DNA of 64,000 nt from Lysobacteraceae bacterium (GCA_016789405.1 JAEUPQ010000010.1:1-64000); one strand, 5' to 3'; numbered from the stretch's first letter, positions 54,306 to 63,955 are shown. Notes: generated by a model from the sequence alone, not told the origin. Program-made: numbers and translations.

Positions 54306-55526
54306 TCAGCCCTTGATCACACCCAGCTCGCGGCCGATGCGGGTGAAGGCATCGATCGCGCGGTCGAGGTGCTCGCGGGTGTGCGCCGCGCTCATCTGCG
54401 TGCGGATGCGCGCCTGGCCCTTGGCGACGACCGGGAAGAAGAAGCCGATGGCGTAGATGCCTTCCTCCAGCAGGCGCTCGGCGAATTTCTGTGCGAGCGG
54501 TGCGTCGTAGAGCATGACCGGGCTGATCGGGTGCACGCCAGGCTTGATGTCGAAGCCGGCGGCGGTCATGCGTTCGCGGAAATAGCGGGTGTTGTCCTGC
54601 AGGCGCTGGCGAAGGTCGTCGGCGGCGGCCAGCATGTCGAAGGCCTTGATGCCCGCGGCCACCACATGCGGCGGCAGCGAGTTCGAGAACAGGTACGGGC
54701 GCGAGCGCTGGCGCAACATCTCGATGACTTCGCGCTTGCCCGTGGTGAAGCCGCCCAGCGCGCCGCCCATGGCCTTGCCGAGGGTGCCGGTGAAGATATC
54801 GATGCGGTCCATCACGCCCTTCACTTCCGCCGAACCGCGACCGGTGGCGCCGAGGAAGCCGGTGGCGTGGCATTCGTCGATGTGCACGAGCGCGCCGTAT
54901 TTCTCGGCGAGCGCGGTGATTTCATCCAGCGGTGCGATGAAGCCGTCCATCGAGAACACGCCGTCGCTGGTGATCATGATCGTGCGCGCGCCGTCGGCCT
55001 TCGCCTGCTGGAGTTGCTTTTCCAGATCCGTCATGTCGCAGTTGGCGTAGCGATAGCGCTTGGCCTTGCACAGGCGCACGCCGTCGATGATCGAGGCATG
55101 GTTGAGCGCGTCGGAGATGATCGCGTCGTGTTCGTCGAGGAGTGGCTCGAACAGGCCGCCATTGGCGTCGAAGCAGGCGGCGTAGAGGATGGTGTCCTCG
55201 GTGCCGAAGAAGTCGGCGATGGTCTTTTCCAACTTCTTGTGCAGGTCCTGGGTGCCGCAGATGAAGCGCACCGAGGCCATGCCGAAGCCGTGGCTGTCCA
55301 GCGCCTCCTTGGCGGCGGCGATGATGTCGGGATGGTCCGCCAGGCCCAGGTAGTTGTTGGCGCAGAAGTTCAGGACCTTGCGACCGTCGGACAGCTCGAT
55401 CTCGGCCGACTGCGGGCTGGTGATGATGCGCTCGGACTTGAACAGCCCCTGGGTGCGGATCGCCTCCAGTTCGTCGGCATAGCGACGGGTGAGGTCGGCA
55501 CGGGCGGGGGCGGCGGGCTGGGTCAT
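54306..55526 (-). CDS. kbl: Glycine C-acetyltransferase (2-amino-3-ketobutyrate CoA ligase)
   Basis: Kbl cleaves 2-amino-3-ketobutyrate with CoA to glycine and acetyl-CoA, after threonine dehydrogenase. The 406-residue product is an alpha-oxoamine synthase with [16 protein letters not shown], the PLP Asp in [13 protein letters not shown] and the Schiff-base Lys in [15 protein letters not shown]. Its partner tdh lies 1.1 kb upstream on the same strand, with an opposite-strand porin gene in between, an atypical split of the usual kbl-tdh operon. Confidence 0.95.
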   Translation of the reverse strand: MTQPAAPARADLTRRYADELEAIRTQGLFKSERIITSPQSAEIELSDGRKVLNFCANNYLGLADHPDIIAAAKEALDSHGFGMASVRFICGTQDLHKKLEKTIADFFGTEDTILYAACFDANGGLFEPLLDEHDAIISDALNHASIIDGVRLCKAKRYRYANCDMTDLEKQLQQAKADGARTIMITSDGVFSMDGFIAPLDEITALAEKYGALVHIDECHATGFLGATGRGSAEVKGVMDRIDIFTGTLGKAMGGALGGFTTGKREVIEMLRQRSRPYLFSNSLPPHVVAAGIKAFDMLAAADDLRQRLQDNTRYFRERMTAAGFDIKPGVHPISPVMLYDAPLAQKFAERLLEEGIYAIGFFFPVVAKGQARIRTQMSAAHTREHLDRAIDAFTRIGRELGVIKG

Positions 55527-55852
55527 GGCGGCATCGGGGCTGGTGGACGGGGCGCCTAGTGTAAGGCTTGGCCCGGAGCGGACTGGTTGGCGGCGAGGCG
55601 TCTGGATGGTCGGCAGGGCATTCGGCTGTTCAAGATATTCATCGGTATGTATCCTGAAACCGAATCACCGAAGGGGCTGCCGGGAGCGTCGTGGGCCCGA
55701 GGTGGCGCTTGAAATATCCGCGGGCGGGACGGGTGTCGGTCCTGGAGTATTCAAGGGTTAAAAATGAGTTAGCCTCGGGGGCGGTGCTGCATGGCGGCAT
55801 CGACTCCCCCCCCCCCGAAAAACCCCACGTCCACATCACCGAGGAGGTTTCC
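55527..55852 (+). promoter_or_regulatory. Divergent regulatory region of kbl and the TorF-type gene, with C11 tract
   Basis: This 326-base region holds the promoters of two divergent genes and no supported ORF. A run of 11 C (55806-55816) lies 25 bases before the GAGGAGG ribosome binding site (55841-55847) of the porin gene. An AT-rich stretch near 55745-55765 may carry its promoter. The homopolymer is prone to slippage and could vary expression. Confidence 0.55.
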
Positions 55853-56554
55853 GTGCGTAAACACATGATCGCGTTGGCTCTTCTGGCTCTGCTGCCTTTC
55901 ACGGCACAGGCACAGGAGGAAGACGAATCCGGCTTCAACTGGAATGCAGCCATCACGTCCGAATACCTGTTCCGCGGCATTTCCCAGACCGACGACCAGC
56001 CCGCCATCCAGGCCAGCGCCGGATACAGCTGGAGCAATGGCCTGTACGTCGGCGCCTGGGCGTCGAACGTCGATTTCAATGAAGGCACCGACGCCGAGAT
56101 CGATACCTTCGTCGGCTGGAACGGCGACCTCGGCGAAAACGTCAATCTCGACGTCCAGCTGGTCCGCTACAACTACGTCGGCGAACCCGACGACGTGGAT
56201 TACGCCTACAACGAGCTCATCGGCAAGCTGACCTTCGCCGAGAACTACAGCGCAACCCTGGGATACACCAACGATTTCCTGGCGTCCGACACCGACAGCG
56301 TCTACTTCGGCGTCGGCGGCGACTGGGAGGTCGGCAAGGGCTACAACCTGACGGCGGGCGTCGGCTACACGACGATCGACGATGACCTGGGCGGCGTCGA
56401 TGGTTACCTCGACTATTCCGTCGGCGTGAACCGCGACTTCGGTCCGGTCAACATCGCGCTGGGCTACTACGGCACGAATGCCGATGCCGAGGATTTCTTC
56501 GGTACCGACAATGCGGAAGACAAGTTCGTGCTGACGTTCTCGGTCGGCGGCTGA
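55853..56554 (+). CDS. TorF family outer membrane beta-barrel protein
   Basis: The 233-residue product starts at GTG 55853 after a strong GAGGAGG. It has a signal peptide (MIALALLALLPFTAQAQ) and a beta-barrel with the TorF-family opening NAAITSEYLFRGISQTDDQPAIQ, split at the strand turn, and an end-facing FVLTFSVGG. The domain is thought to form small outer-membrane channels. It lies between kbl and tdh but on the opposite strand. Confidence 0.85.
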   Translation: MRKHMIALALLALLPFTAQAQEEDESGFNWNAAITSEYLFRGISQTDDQPAIQASAGYSWSNGLYVGAWASNVDFNEGTDAEIDTFVGWNGDLGENVNLDVQLVRYNYVGEPDDVDYAYNELIGKLTFAENYSATLGYTNDFLASDTDSVYFGVGGDWEVGKGYNLTAGVGYTTIDDDLGGVDGYLDYSVGVNRDFGPVNIALGYYGTNADAEDFFGTDNAEDKFVLTFSVGG

Positions 56555-56577
56555 GAGCGTTCCGCAAGGCTGCAACG

Positions 56578-56605
56578 CAGAAGGGCGCCGCGAGGCGCCC
56601 TTCTG
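56578..56605. terminator. Bidirectional terminator between TorF-type gene and tdh
   Basis: A 12-bp perfect stem (56578-56589 with 56594-56605) with loop GCGA sits between convergent genes. T-runs are short, so strength is uncertain. Confidence 0.65.
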
Positions 56606-56641
56606 CTTGCCGGTGCTGCCGGATGCGGCACTGCCGGGCGA

Positions 56642-57679
56642 TCAGTTCCAGCTCAGCACGACCTTGCCGGACTTGCCCGATTCCATCAGTTCGAAGCCCT
56701 TCTGGAAGTCGTTGATCGGCAGCTGGTGGGTCAGCACCTTCTGCAGCGGGAAGCCCGACAGCACCAGCTGGGTCATCTTGTACCAGGTCTCGTACATGCG
56801 GCGGCCGTAGATGCCGTGCAGGGTCAGGCCCTTGAAGATGATCTTGTCCCAGTCGGCGCCGGCGCCCTTGGGCATGATGCCCAGCATCGCGATCTTGCCG
56901 CCGTGGTACATGCAGTCGAGCATGTCGTTGAAGGCGCGCGGATTGCCGCTCATTTCCAGCGCCACGTCGAAGCCTTCCATGTGCAGGTCGGCCATCACGT
57001 CCTTGAGCGAGGTCTTGCTGACGTTGACCACGCGGGTCGCCCCCATGTCGGCGGCGAGCTTGAGGCGATAGTCGTTGACGTCGGTCACCACGACATTGCG
57101 CGCGCCGATGTGCTTGCAGATGCCCGCGGCGATGATGCCGATCGGGCCGGCGCCGGTGATCAGCACGTCTTCGCCGATCACGTCGAATTCCAGCGCGCAG
57201 TGCGCGGCGTTGCCGTAGGGGTCGAAGAACGCGGCCAGCTCGCTGGGGATCTGGTCGGGGATCGGCCACAAGTTGCTGGCCGGCATAACGATGTATTCGG
57301 CGAAGGCGCCGTCGCGATTCACGCCGATGCCCACGGTGTTGGGACACAGGTGCGGGCGGCCGGCGCGGCAGTTGCGGCAGTGGCCGCAGACGATGTGGCC
57401 TTCGGCCGAGACGCGCTGGCCGAGGCTGTAGCCGGTGACGCCGGGGCCGATCTCGACGATGCGGCCGACGAATTCGTGGCCGATCACCAGGCCCGGCTTG
57501 ATCGTGCGCTGGCTCCACTCGTCCCAGAGGTAGATGTGCAGGTCGGTGCCGCAGATCGCGGTCTTTTCCAGCTTGATCAGGACTTCATTGGGCCCCGGCG
57601 CGGGCACGGGAACCTCTTCCATCCAGATCCCCTTGGTCGCTTCCCGCTTGACCAGGGCTTTCATCAACGTCGCGGCCAT
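56642..57679 (-). CDS. tdh: L-threonine 3-dehydrogenase
   Basis: Tdh oxidises threonine to 2-amino-3-ketobutyrate with NAD, feeding Kbl. The 345-residue product is a zinc medium-chain dehydrogenase with catalytic-zinc ligands in [15 protein letters not shown] and [13 protein letters not shown]. The structural-zinc Cys set is [15 protein letters not shown], and the NAD-binding region is [16 protein letters not shown]. Length and motifs match E. coli Tdh. It is upstream of kbl on the same strand. Confidence 0.95.
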   Translation of the reverse strand: MAATLMKALVKREATKGIWMEEVPVPAPGPNEVLIKLEKTAICGTDLHIYLWDEWSQRTIKPGLVIGHEFVGRIVEIGPGVTGYSLGQRVSAEGHIVCGHCRNCRAGRPHLCPNTVGIGVNRDGAFAEYIVMPASNLWPIPDQIPSELAAFFDPYGNAAHCALEFDVIGEDVLITGAGPIGIIAAGICKHIGARNVVVTDVNDYRLKLAADMGATRVVNVSKTSLKDVMADLHMEGFDVALEMSGNPRAFNDMLDCMYHGGKIAMLGIMPKGAGADWDKIIFKGLTLHGIYGRRMYETWYKMTQLVLSGFPLQKVLTHQLPINDFQKGFELMESGKSGKVVLSWN

Positions 57680-57851
57680 CGGGGCGCCTGCGGGGGGTAA
57701 GGGAGGGGAGGCGGATTATAAGCGCCCGGGCGCGCCGAGCCGAGAGCCGGGGCTGGCGGTTGGACCATGACCATCGGACATGGTGGTGGCTGCGGTGGAC
57801 GCCTACACTCGCAGGCCATTGCGCCCCTGCGCTGCTCCCGAGAGAACGTCC

Positions 57852-60050
57852 ATGCACCACCAGCCCCTCCGACCCGCCCGTCGCCTCGCTGCCGGCGGCG
57901 CCGCGTTCGCGTTCGCCACGCTTGCCGCCGCCATTTCCGTCGCCCATGCGGGTGAAGGCATGTGGGTGCCGCAGCAGTTGCCCGAGATTTCCGCGCCGCT
58001 GAAGGCCGCCGGCCTGAAGCTGCCTGCGAAGCAGTTGAGCGACCTCACCGGCGATCCGCTCGGCGCGGTGGTCTCGCTGGGCGGCTGCACCGCCAGCTTC
58101 GTGTCCCCGGAGGGTCTGGTCACCACCAACCACCACTGCGTCTACGGCGCCATCCAGCTGAACTCGACGCCCGAGCGCAACCTGATGAAGACCGGCTTCA
58201 GTGCCGCGAACCGGACCGACGAACTCAGCGCCGGCCCGAATGCCCGGATCTACGTCCTCGACCGCATCGACGATGTAACCACGCGCGTGCGCGCCGCGAT
58301 CGACGCGGCACCGGATGCGCTCTCGCGCAGCCGCGCCCAGGACACCGTCGAGAAGCAGCTGGTGTCCGAGTGCGAGTCCGAGCCCGGCTACAACTGCCGC
58401 CTCTACAGTTTCTTCGGCGGGATCCAGTACCGCCTGTTCCGCAACATCGAGATCAAGGACGTGCGTCTGGTCTACGCGCCCCCGGGCAGCGTCGGCAACT
58501 ACGGCGGCGAGGTCGACAACTGGATGTGGCCGCGCCACACCGGCGACTTCTCGTTCTACCGCGCCTATGTCGGTCCCGACGGCAAGCCAGCGGCATTTTC
58601 GAAGGACAACGTGCCCTACCGTCCCAAGCGCTGGCTGAAGATTGCCGACAAGCCCCTGGGCGCCGGCGATTTCGTGATGGTCGCAGGCTACCCTGGCTCG
58701 ACCAACCGCTATGCGCTGGCCGACGACTTCCGCAACACGGTGGACTGGACCTATCCGACGATCAGCCGCCACAACAAGGCGATCGTTGCGATGGTCGATG
58801 CCGAGGGCAAGAAGGTGCCCGACATCGCGGTGAAGTACGCCAGCATCGTCCGCAGCCTCGAGAACGTGCTGAAGAACTACGACGGCCAGCTCGAAGGTTT
58901 CGAGCGCATGGGCGCCAGCGAGATCAAGGGCAAGCAGGAGCAGGCGGTGCTGGCGTGGCTGCGCAAGCGCGGCAAGGCCGGCACGGCCGCGCTCGAAGCG
59001 CACGAAACCCTGCGCAACCTGTCGGCGCAGACGGCGGCGACGCGCGAGCGCGACCTGGTGGTGGGCCGCTTCAACGGTGGCGGCGTGGTCGGTACCGCGC
59101 TGTCGCTGTACCGCCTGTCGATCGAACGTGCGAAAGCCGATGCCGACCGCGAGCCGGGCTATCAGGAACGCGATCTGCCGGCGTTCGAAGGCGCGATGAA
59201 GCAGATGGAGCGTCGCTACCATCCGACCATGGATCGCGAGCTGATGCGCTACTGGCTGCGCGAATACGTGGCCCTGCCCAAGCAGCAGCGCCTCCAGGCG
59301 ATGGACAAGTGGCTCGGCGGCAGCGACGACAAGGCGATCGCAGCAGCGTTGAAGTCGCTGGGCGGGACCAAGCTGGGCGATACCGCCGAGCGCCTGCGCT
59401 GGCTCAAGGCCGATCGCAAGGAATTCGAGCGCAGCAAGGATCCTGCGATCCGCTACGCGGTGGCGATGATGCCGACCGTGCTGCAGCTCGAAGAAGCCCG
59501 CAAGATGCGCGTCGGGGACGCCCTGCGTGCACGTCCGATCTATCTGCAGGCCGTGATCGACTACAAGAAGAGCAAGGGCGAGGCCGTCTATCCGGATGCC
59601 AACAGCTCGCTGCGCATCACCTTCGGCAACGTCATGGGCTACAGCAAGCGTGACGGCAGCAAGCAGAAGCCCTTCACCCTGCTCGAGGAAGTGGCTGCGA
59701 AGGCGACTGGCCAGGAACCGTTCGACGCGCCGCAGTCGCTGCTCGACGCGATCCGCGCCAAGCGCTACGGCGGCCTGGTCGACAAGAAGCTGGGCACGGT
59801 GCCCGTGAACTTCCTGTCCGATCTGGACATCACCGGCGGCAATTCCGGTTCGCCGGTGCTCAACGCCGAAGGCAAGCTGGTTGGCCTCGCGTTCGACGGC
59901 AACTGGGAATCGGTGAGCTCGAACTGGGTGTTCGACGCATCGGTGACCCGCATGATCAGCGTCGACCAGCGCTACATGCGCTGGATCATGCAGGAAGTCT
60001 ATCCGGCGCCGCAGTTGTTGCAGGAAATGGGCGTGTCGCCGAAGAAGTAA
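57852..60050 (+). CDS. S46 family dipeptidyl peptidase (DPP7/DAP BII-like)
   Basis: The 732-residue product has a signal peptide (AFATLAAAISVAHA) and an S46 serine protease fold. The catalytic His is in LVTTNHHCVYG (residues 94-95), the Asp in VDNWMWPRHTGDF and the Ser in TGGNSGSPV (Ser665). These enzymes release dipeptides from the N-terminus of peptides in the periplasm. The residue after FD in the S1 region is Gly (FDGNWE, about 683), as in DPP7-like enzymes preferring hydrophobic or broad P1 residues; acidic-specific DPP11 enzymes have Arg there. Confidence 0.92.
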   Translation: MHHQPLRPARRLAAGGAAFAFATLAAAISVAHAGEGMWVPQQLPEISAPLKAAGLKLPAKQLSDLTGDPLGAVVSLGGCTASFVSPEGLVTTNHHCVYGAIQLNSTPERNLMKTGFSAANRTDELSAGPNARIYVLDRIDDVTTRVRAAIDAAPDALSRSRAQDTVEKQLVSECESEPGYNCRLYSFFGGIQYRLFRNIEIKDVRLVYAPPGSVGNYGGEVDNWMWPRHTGDFSFYRAYVGPDGKPAAFSKDNVPYRPKRWLKIADKPLGAGDFVMVAGYPGSTNRYALADDFRNTVDWTYPTISRHNKAIVAMVDAEGKKVPDIAVKYASIVRSLENVLKNYDGQLEGFERMGASEIKGKQEQAVLAWLRKRGKAGTAALEAHETLRNLSAQTAATRERDLVVGRFNGGGVVGTALSLYRLSIERAKADADREPGYQERDLPAFEGAMKQMERRYHPTMDRELMRYWLREYVALPKQQRLQAMDKWLGGSDDKAIAAALKSLGGTKLGDTAERLRWLKADRKEFERSKDPAIRYAVAMMPTVLQLEEARKMRVGDALRARPIYLQAVIDYKKSKGEAVYPDANSSLRITFGNVMGYSKRDGSKQKPFTLLEEVAAKATGQEPFDAPQSLLDAIRAKRYGGLVDKKLGTVPVNFLSDLDITGGNSGSPVLNAEGKLVGLAFDGNWESVSSNWVFDASVTRMISVDQRYMRWIMQEVYPAPQLLQEMGVSPKK

Positions 60051-60069
60051 TCGGCACGAGATGCTGTTC

Positions 60070-60103
60070 ACGACAACGGCGGCCTTGGCCGCCGTTGTCG
60101 TTT
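60070..60103. terminator. Bidirectional terminator after the S46 peptidase gene
   Basis: A 15-bp perfect stem (60070-60084 with 60087-60101) is centred between the convergent peptidase and small secreted protein genes. Short T-runs on both sides suggest action on both strands. Confidence 0.8.
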
Positions 60104-60138
60104 GCGTGCATCGATCGCACGCTTCGGTGGTGCACGCC

Positions 60139-60366
60139 TCAGTCGTTCGCGGGCAGGCAGATCGCGTAACCGATGCTGTAGCTGTTCGTGCGCACGCCGG
60201 ACTGGTGCAGGTTGCCCTGGCAATCGATCGATGCTTCACCGACGACCTGGCCGGCGGCGTTGAAATAGACGTAGAACTCGCCGATCGATTCCGGGCCCGG
60301 CGGACGGGCCAGCGCGGCACCGGCGTACAGGGCGATGCCGAGGGCGACGATGATCATCTTGCGCAT
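60139..60366 (-). CDS. Small secreted two-Cys protein, paralogue 1 (DUF6289-like)
   Basis: The 75-residue product has a signal peptide (MRKMIIVALGIALYAGAALA), then GEFYVYFNAAGQVVGEASIDCQGNLH, split at the turn, and ends IGYAICLPAND. Two cysteines (Cys in DCQG and in ICLP) may pair. It is a close relative of the gene at 60486, same length and pattern. The family resembles small secreted DUF6289 proteins of related bacteria; function unknown. Confidence 0.68.
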   Translation of the reverse strand: MRKMIIVALGIALYAGAALARPPGPESIGEFYVYFNAAGQVVGEASIDCQGNLHQSGVRTNSYSIGYAICLPAND

Positions 60367-60485
60367 GTGTTTCTCCTTTTTTGTCGTCGGAACAGGTGGG
60401 CACGGACCGCGACGACGCTCGGACCGTGCAGGGCAGGCGCTGGTGGCTCGATGCCGGAATGCGTCAAGCCTGGTGCGACGCGGGA

Positions 60486-60713
60486 TCAGATCGGATCCGG
60501 GTCGCAGATGAAATAGCCGTCGGCGTAGTTCTTCGTGAACTTGCCCCACGAGCTGTAGTTGCCGTGGCAGTCGATGGCCTGGTAGCCGACGACCTTGCCG
60601 GTGCTGTCGTAGTAGTAATAGAACTGTCCCGGGCCGGTCGGGCCAATGGCCGCGAATGCGTAGCCGGCGACGGCGGCGGCGACCAGGCCGAGGGCGAATG
60701 CGGTCTTGCGCAT
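60486..60713 (-). CDS. Small secreted two-Cys protein, paralogue 2 (DUF6289-like)
   Basis: The 75-residue product has a signal peptide (ALGLVAAAVAGYAFA), the run GQFYYYYDSTGKVVGYQAID, a Cys in DCHGNYSSWGKF and a second in YFICDPDPI. It shares the pattern of paralogue 1 at 60139 (aromatic run, VVG, DCxGN, YxIC). Both are on the minus strand, 119 bases apart, each with its own ribosome binding site, so a tandem duplication is likely. Confidence 0.68.
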   Translation of the reverse strand: MRKTAFALGLVAAAVAGYAFAAIGPTGPGQFYYYYDSTGKVVGYQAIDCHGNYSSWGKFTKNYADGYFICDPDPI

Positions 60714-60942
60714 GTATCACTCCTTGCGTGCGTGCGAGGCCGGCGTCATTGCCGGCGATGCGACGCTATCGCCTTCGCGTCTCGCGGACTGGGACGGCGG
60801 TGTGAAGAATGCGTGGATCCGTGACGGTGCTCGCGTCGCGCGCCTGCCTCCGCGCGAATCGGCACATCGCGCAAGGCGAACGGTTCATGTCGACGGGCGA
60901 TCACTGCATGCGCGTGCGTGGATCAGGCCGATCTCATGCACG

Positions 60943-61338
60943 TCAGGCGGACAGCGAGTAGTCGAGGGTGTAGTAGTGCGTACCGTCGACGATGTCGATG
61001 GTCATCGTGCCGCGCAGGCCGGCGAGGGCATCGGTGCCGGAGCCCGGGATCACCTTGATCGACTGCAGTGGCGCGCCGTGGTCCATCAGGCTGCTGTGCT
61101 GGAGCATGAAGCTGCCGACATGGCCGTCCAGCGTGCCGACGATGCGCTCCAGTGCCACGTAGCCACCCGAGCCCGTGGCCGGGTCCATCACGCCGAGCAT
61201 GTGTACCGTCGAGCGTGCATCCAGCGGGCCGTGGAAGGTCTTGTCGAAGCGCACGCGCATTGCATGGACGCCATCGCCGAAGTCGGCGGCGGGCTCCGGG
61301 CTGCGTTTGATGTCGAATGTTCCCTTGGCCTGGTGCAT
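60943..61338 (-). CDS. DUF3224 family protein
   Basis: The 131-residue product begins MHQAKGTFDIKRSPEPAADF and has RVRFDKTFHGPLDARSTVHM, GGYVALERIVGTLDGHVGSF and VIPGSGTDALAGLRGTM. Together these are the pattern of the DUF3224 (allene-oxide-cyclase-like barrel) family, with no established role. It stands alone on the minus strand upstream of the serA region. Confidence 0.85.
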   Translation of the reverse strand: MHQAKGTFDIKRSPEPAADFGDGVHAMRVRFDKTFHGPLDARSTVHMLGVMDPATGSGGYVALERIVGTLDGHVGSFMLQHSSLMDHGAPLQSIKVIPGSGTDALAGLRGTMTIDIVDGTHYYTLDYSLSA

Positions 61339-61697
61339 GGTGGTCCTTCCGTTCGTGAGCTGCCCCGAAGGATCGCGCGTTCCCCAGCGAGGCGCGAGTG
61401 CCTGTGCTTCGCCGGGGCGGGCGATCCGGGTTTTCCATCCCCGGGATGTCTGCTACGCTGGTGCCCGTCGCGGATTCCCATGCCAGCCGGCCCCGTCTCC
61501 CGACCCGCAGGTGAAGTCCCTCGTGCCCAGGCACGCAGGAGGCATCACCGGACCAGCGTCATCGGTCCATCCGAACTGCCCAGGGACAGTGTTTCAGCGT
61601 CAAGTCCCGATCCGGTTCGCGTTCTGTGCAGTGCCGGCCAGCCACACCGAGCATGGGCTCCGCGGGATCTCAATTCCCCACTCAGGAGCCGACGAAA
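61339..61697 (+). promoter_or_regulatory. Upstream region of serA with a candidate promoter
   Basis: About 360 bases between the DUF3224 start and serA contain no supported gene. An extended -10-like element (TG at 61451-61452, one base, TACGCT at 61454-61459) lies 238 bases before serA. The remainder is GC-rich without a clear hairpin or leader peptide. CAGGAG (61683-61688) is the serA ribosome binding site. Confidence 0.35.
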
Positions 61698-63275
61698 ATG
61701 AAAGTGCTGGCATGCGATGGTATCCACGAAGACGGTCTGGCGATGTTCCGTGACGCCGGTTGGACCGTCGAAATCTCCGATCCGATCAAGGACCCCGCGA
61801 AGCTCGCCGCCGCGCTCGAAGGCGTCGACGCGCTGCTCGTGCGCTCGGCCACCCAGGTCACCGCCGACGCCATCGAAGGCGCGAAGCAGCTGAAGGTGAT
61901 CGGCCGTGCCGGTGCCGGCGTGGACACCATCGATGTCGATGCGGCCACGGCGCGCGGCATCGCGGTGATGAACGCCCCCGACGGCAACACCCTTGCCGCG
62001 GCGGAACACGCGATCTCGCTGCTGTTCTCGCTGGCGCGCCACGTGCCCCGTGCCGATGCGGGCATGAAGGCCGGGCAATGGCCGAAGGCCGGCCTCACCG
62101 GCTTCGAGCTCGAAGGCAAGAAGCTCGGCGTCATTGGTCTGGGCCGCATCGGCGGCACCGTGGCGCGCAAGGCGCAGGGCATCGGCATGGAGGTCGCCGC
62201 ATTCGACCCCTTCCTGCCACCCAACGCTGCCGCAAAGGGCAGCGTGCCGCTGAAGTCGCTCGATGACCTGCTCGCCTGGGCCGACATCGTCACCCTGCAC
62301 ATCCCGCGCACCAAGGACACGACGAACCTGCTGTCCGAAGCGCGCATGCGCCAGATGAAGAAGGGCGCCTACCTCATCAACGCCGCACGCGGCGGCCTGG
62401 TCGACGAAGACGCGCTGCGCCTCCTGCTCGACGAAGGCCATCTCGCCGGTGCCGCGCTCGACACTTTCGCCACCGAGCCGCTGCAGGCCGACTCGCCGCT
62501 GCGCGCCCATCCCAAGCTGATCCTCACCCCGCATCTCGGTGCATCGACCAGCGAAGCGCAGCAGGCGGTCAGCACCATCCTTGCGCGCCAGATCATCGAC
62601 TTCGCCGCCACCGGCGCGGTCGCGGGCTGCGTCAACCTGCCGCCGCTCAGCGCCGAGGCCGCGCGCGAAGTCGGGCCGTGGATGCCGCTGATGTCCGCAC
62701 TCGGTCGTCTCGCAGTGCGCCTGGTGCAGGCACCGACGCGCCTGGAAATCACCTATGCAGGCCGCACCGACGCGCTCGACACCCGTCCGTTGACCCGCCT
62801 GCTCGTCGCGGCGCTGCTCGGCACCGCATCCGGTCGCGTCACTCCCGTGAACTCGCTGCAGGAGGCCGCCGCGCGCGGGCTCACGGTCGCCGAAACCGTG
62901 GGTGGCGATGGCGATGGTTTCGATCGCCTGCTCAAGGTGCGCGTGATCGGCGAAAACGCCGGTGGCATGGTCCGCACCCGCGAGATCGAAGCCACGCTGC
63001 ATCGTGGCCCGCGCGTGGTGCGCCTCGACGGCGTCGAGATCGAATTCGATCCGCTGTCGCACGTGCTGCTGATGCGCAACGAAGACCGTCCGGGCATGAT
63101 CGGTCGCGTCGGCACGCTGCTCGGCGAGGCCGGCGTCAACATCATCAACTTCGCACTCGGTGCGGCTGGCGATGGCCAGGCCCGAGCCGCGATCACCATC
63201 GACAAGCCCTTGACCGCCGAACAGGTCGCATCGATCAAGGCGGCGCCGGGCATCCTGTCGCTGCAGCAGGTCTGA
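61698..63275 (+). CDS. serA: D-3-phosphoglycerate dehydrogenase
   Basis: SerA oxidises 3-phosphoglycerate to phosphohydroxypyruvate, the first step of serine synthesis. The 525-residue product is the long form. A Rossmann domain has VIGLGRIGGTVARKAQG, and catalytic residues lie in NAARGGLVDEDAL and TPHLGASTSEAQ. An intervening ASB-type domain follows, and the C-terminal ACT domain carries VLLMRNEDRPGMIGRVGTLL, which usually gives serine feedback control. The ATG at 61698 follows CAGGAG. Confidence 0.95.
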   Translation: MKVLACDGIHEDGLAMFRDAGWTVEISDPIKDPAKLAAALEGVDALLVRSATQVTADAIEGAKQLKVIGRAGAGVDTIDVDAATARGIAVMNAPDGNTLAAAEHAISLLFSLARHVPRADAGMKAGQWPKAGLTGFELEGKKLGVIGLGRIGGTVARKAQGIGMEVAAFDPFLPPNAAAKGSVPLKSLDDLLAWADIVTLHIPRTKDTTNLLSEARMRQMKKGAYLINAARGGLVDEDALRLLLDEGHLAGAALDTFATEPLQADSPLRAHPKLILTPHLGASTSEAQQAVSTILARQIIDFAATGAVAGCVNLPPLSAEAAREVGPWMPLMSALGRLAVRLVQAPTRLEITYAGRTDALDTRPLTRLLVAALLGTASGRVTPVNSLQEAAARGLTVAETVGGDGDGFDRLLKVRVIGENAGGMVRTREIEATLHRGPRVVRLDGVEIEFDPLSHVLLMRNEDRPGMIGRVGTLLGEAGVNIINFALGAAGDGQARAAITIDKPLTAEQVASIKAAPGILSLQQV

Positions 63276-63285
63276 GGAGACATCC

Positions 63286-63936
63286 ATGCGCATCCTCCTC
63301 GCCCGCCACGGCGAAACGCCGTGGAACGCCGAAGGCCGCTACCAGGGCCAGATCGACATCCCGCTCTCGCCGGTCGGCGAAGGCCAGGCGCGCGCGCTCG
63401 GTGCGCGTCTCGCCGATGCGCGCATCGACCGCGCGGTCGCGTCGCCGCTCGCCCGCGCGCGCAGCACCGCCGAGTTCGCGCTCGGCGATGCCCGCCGCGA
63501 CCTGCTCGCCACCGATGCCGGGCTGATGGAGATCGGCCACGGCGAATGGGAGGGCCTGCTCGCCAGCGAGATCCGCGAACGCGACCCCGATCGCCTGCAG
63601 GCCTGGCGCGACGCACCCGATACGGTGCTGATGCCCGGAGCCGGCGGCGAATCCTTGCAGACCGTGCTCGATCGCGCCTGGCCGGCCTTCGAGCGCGCGA
63701 CTGCGGGACTCGGTGACGACGACACCTTGCTGGTGGTCGCCCACGACGCGGTGAATCGCGTGCTGCTGTGCCGGATCCTCGGCATTCCGCTGAACCGGCT
63801 GTGGAGCTTCCGCCAGGCGCCGGCCACGCTGAACCTGCTCGAAGGTCCGTCCGCCGATCGCGTCGAAGTGGTGCGTCTCAACGATTGCGCGCATCACACC
63901 GCGCTGTTCGGCGAAGCGGTGCACCGCGCGCTGTGA
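63286..63936 (+). CDS. Histidine phosphatase family protein (phosphoglycerate mutase-like)
   Basis: The 216-residue product has the phosphohistidine motif LLARHGETPWNAEGRYQG, an acidic acid/base region MEIGHGEWEG and the second His in LLVVAHDAVNRVLL. Members act as phosphoglycerate mutases, alpha-ribazole phosphatases or metal-independent phosphoserine phosphatases. Being 10 bases after serA, a phosphoserine phosphatase role is attractive but unproven. It overlaps nothing. Confidence 0.85.
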   Translation: MRILLARHGETPWNAEGRYQGQIDIPLSPVGEGQARALGARLADARIDRAVASPLARARSTAEFALGDARRDLLATDAGLMEIGHGEWEGLLASEIRERDPDRLQAWRDAPDTVLMPGAGGESLQTVLDRAWPAFERATAGLGDDDTLLVVAHDAVNRVLLCRILGIPLNRLWSFRQAPATLNLLEGPSADRVEVVRLNDCAHHTALFGEAVHRAL

Positions 63937-63955
63937 TCGCCTGAAGCCGGCGCGG

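Noticed and set aside
57585-60320. A minus-strand open frame of 911 codons opposite the S46 peptidase
   Set aside because: The plus-strand peptidase has a signal peptide and a full catalytic triad; the minus frame has no recognised domain.
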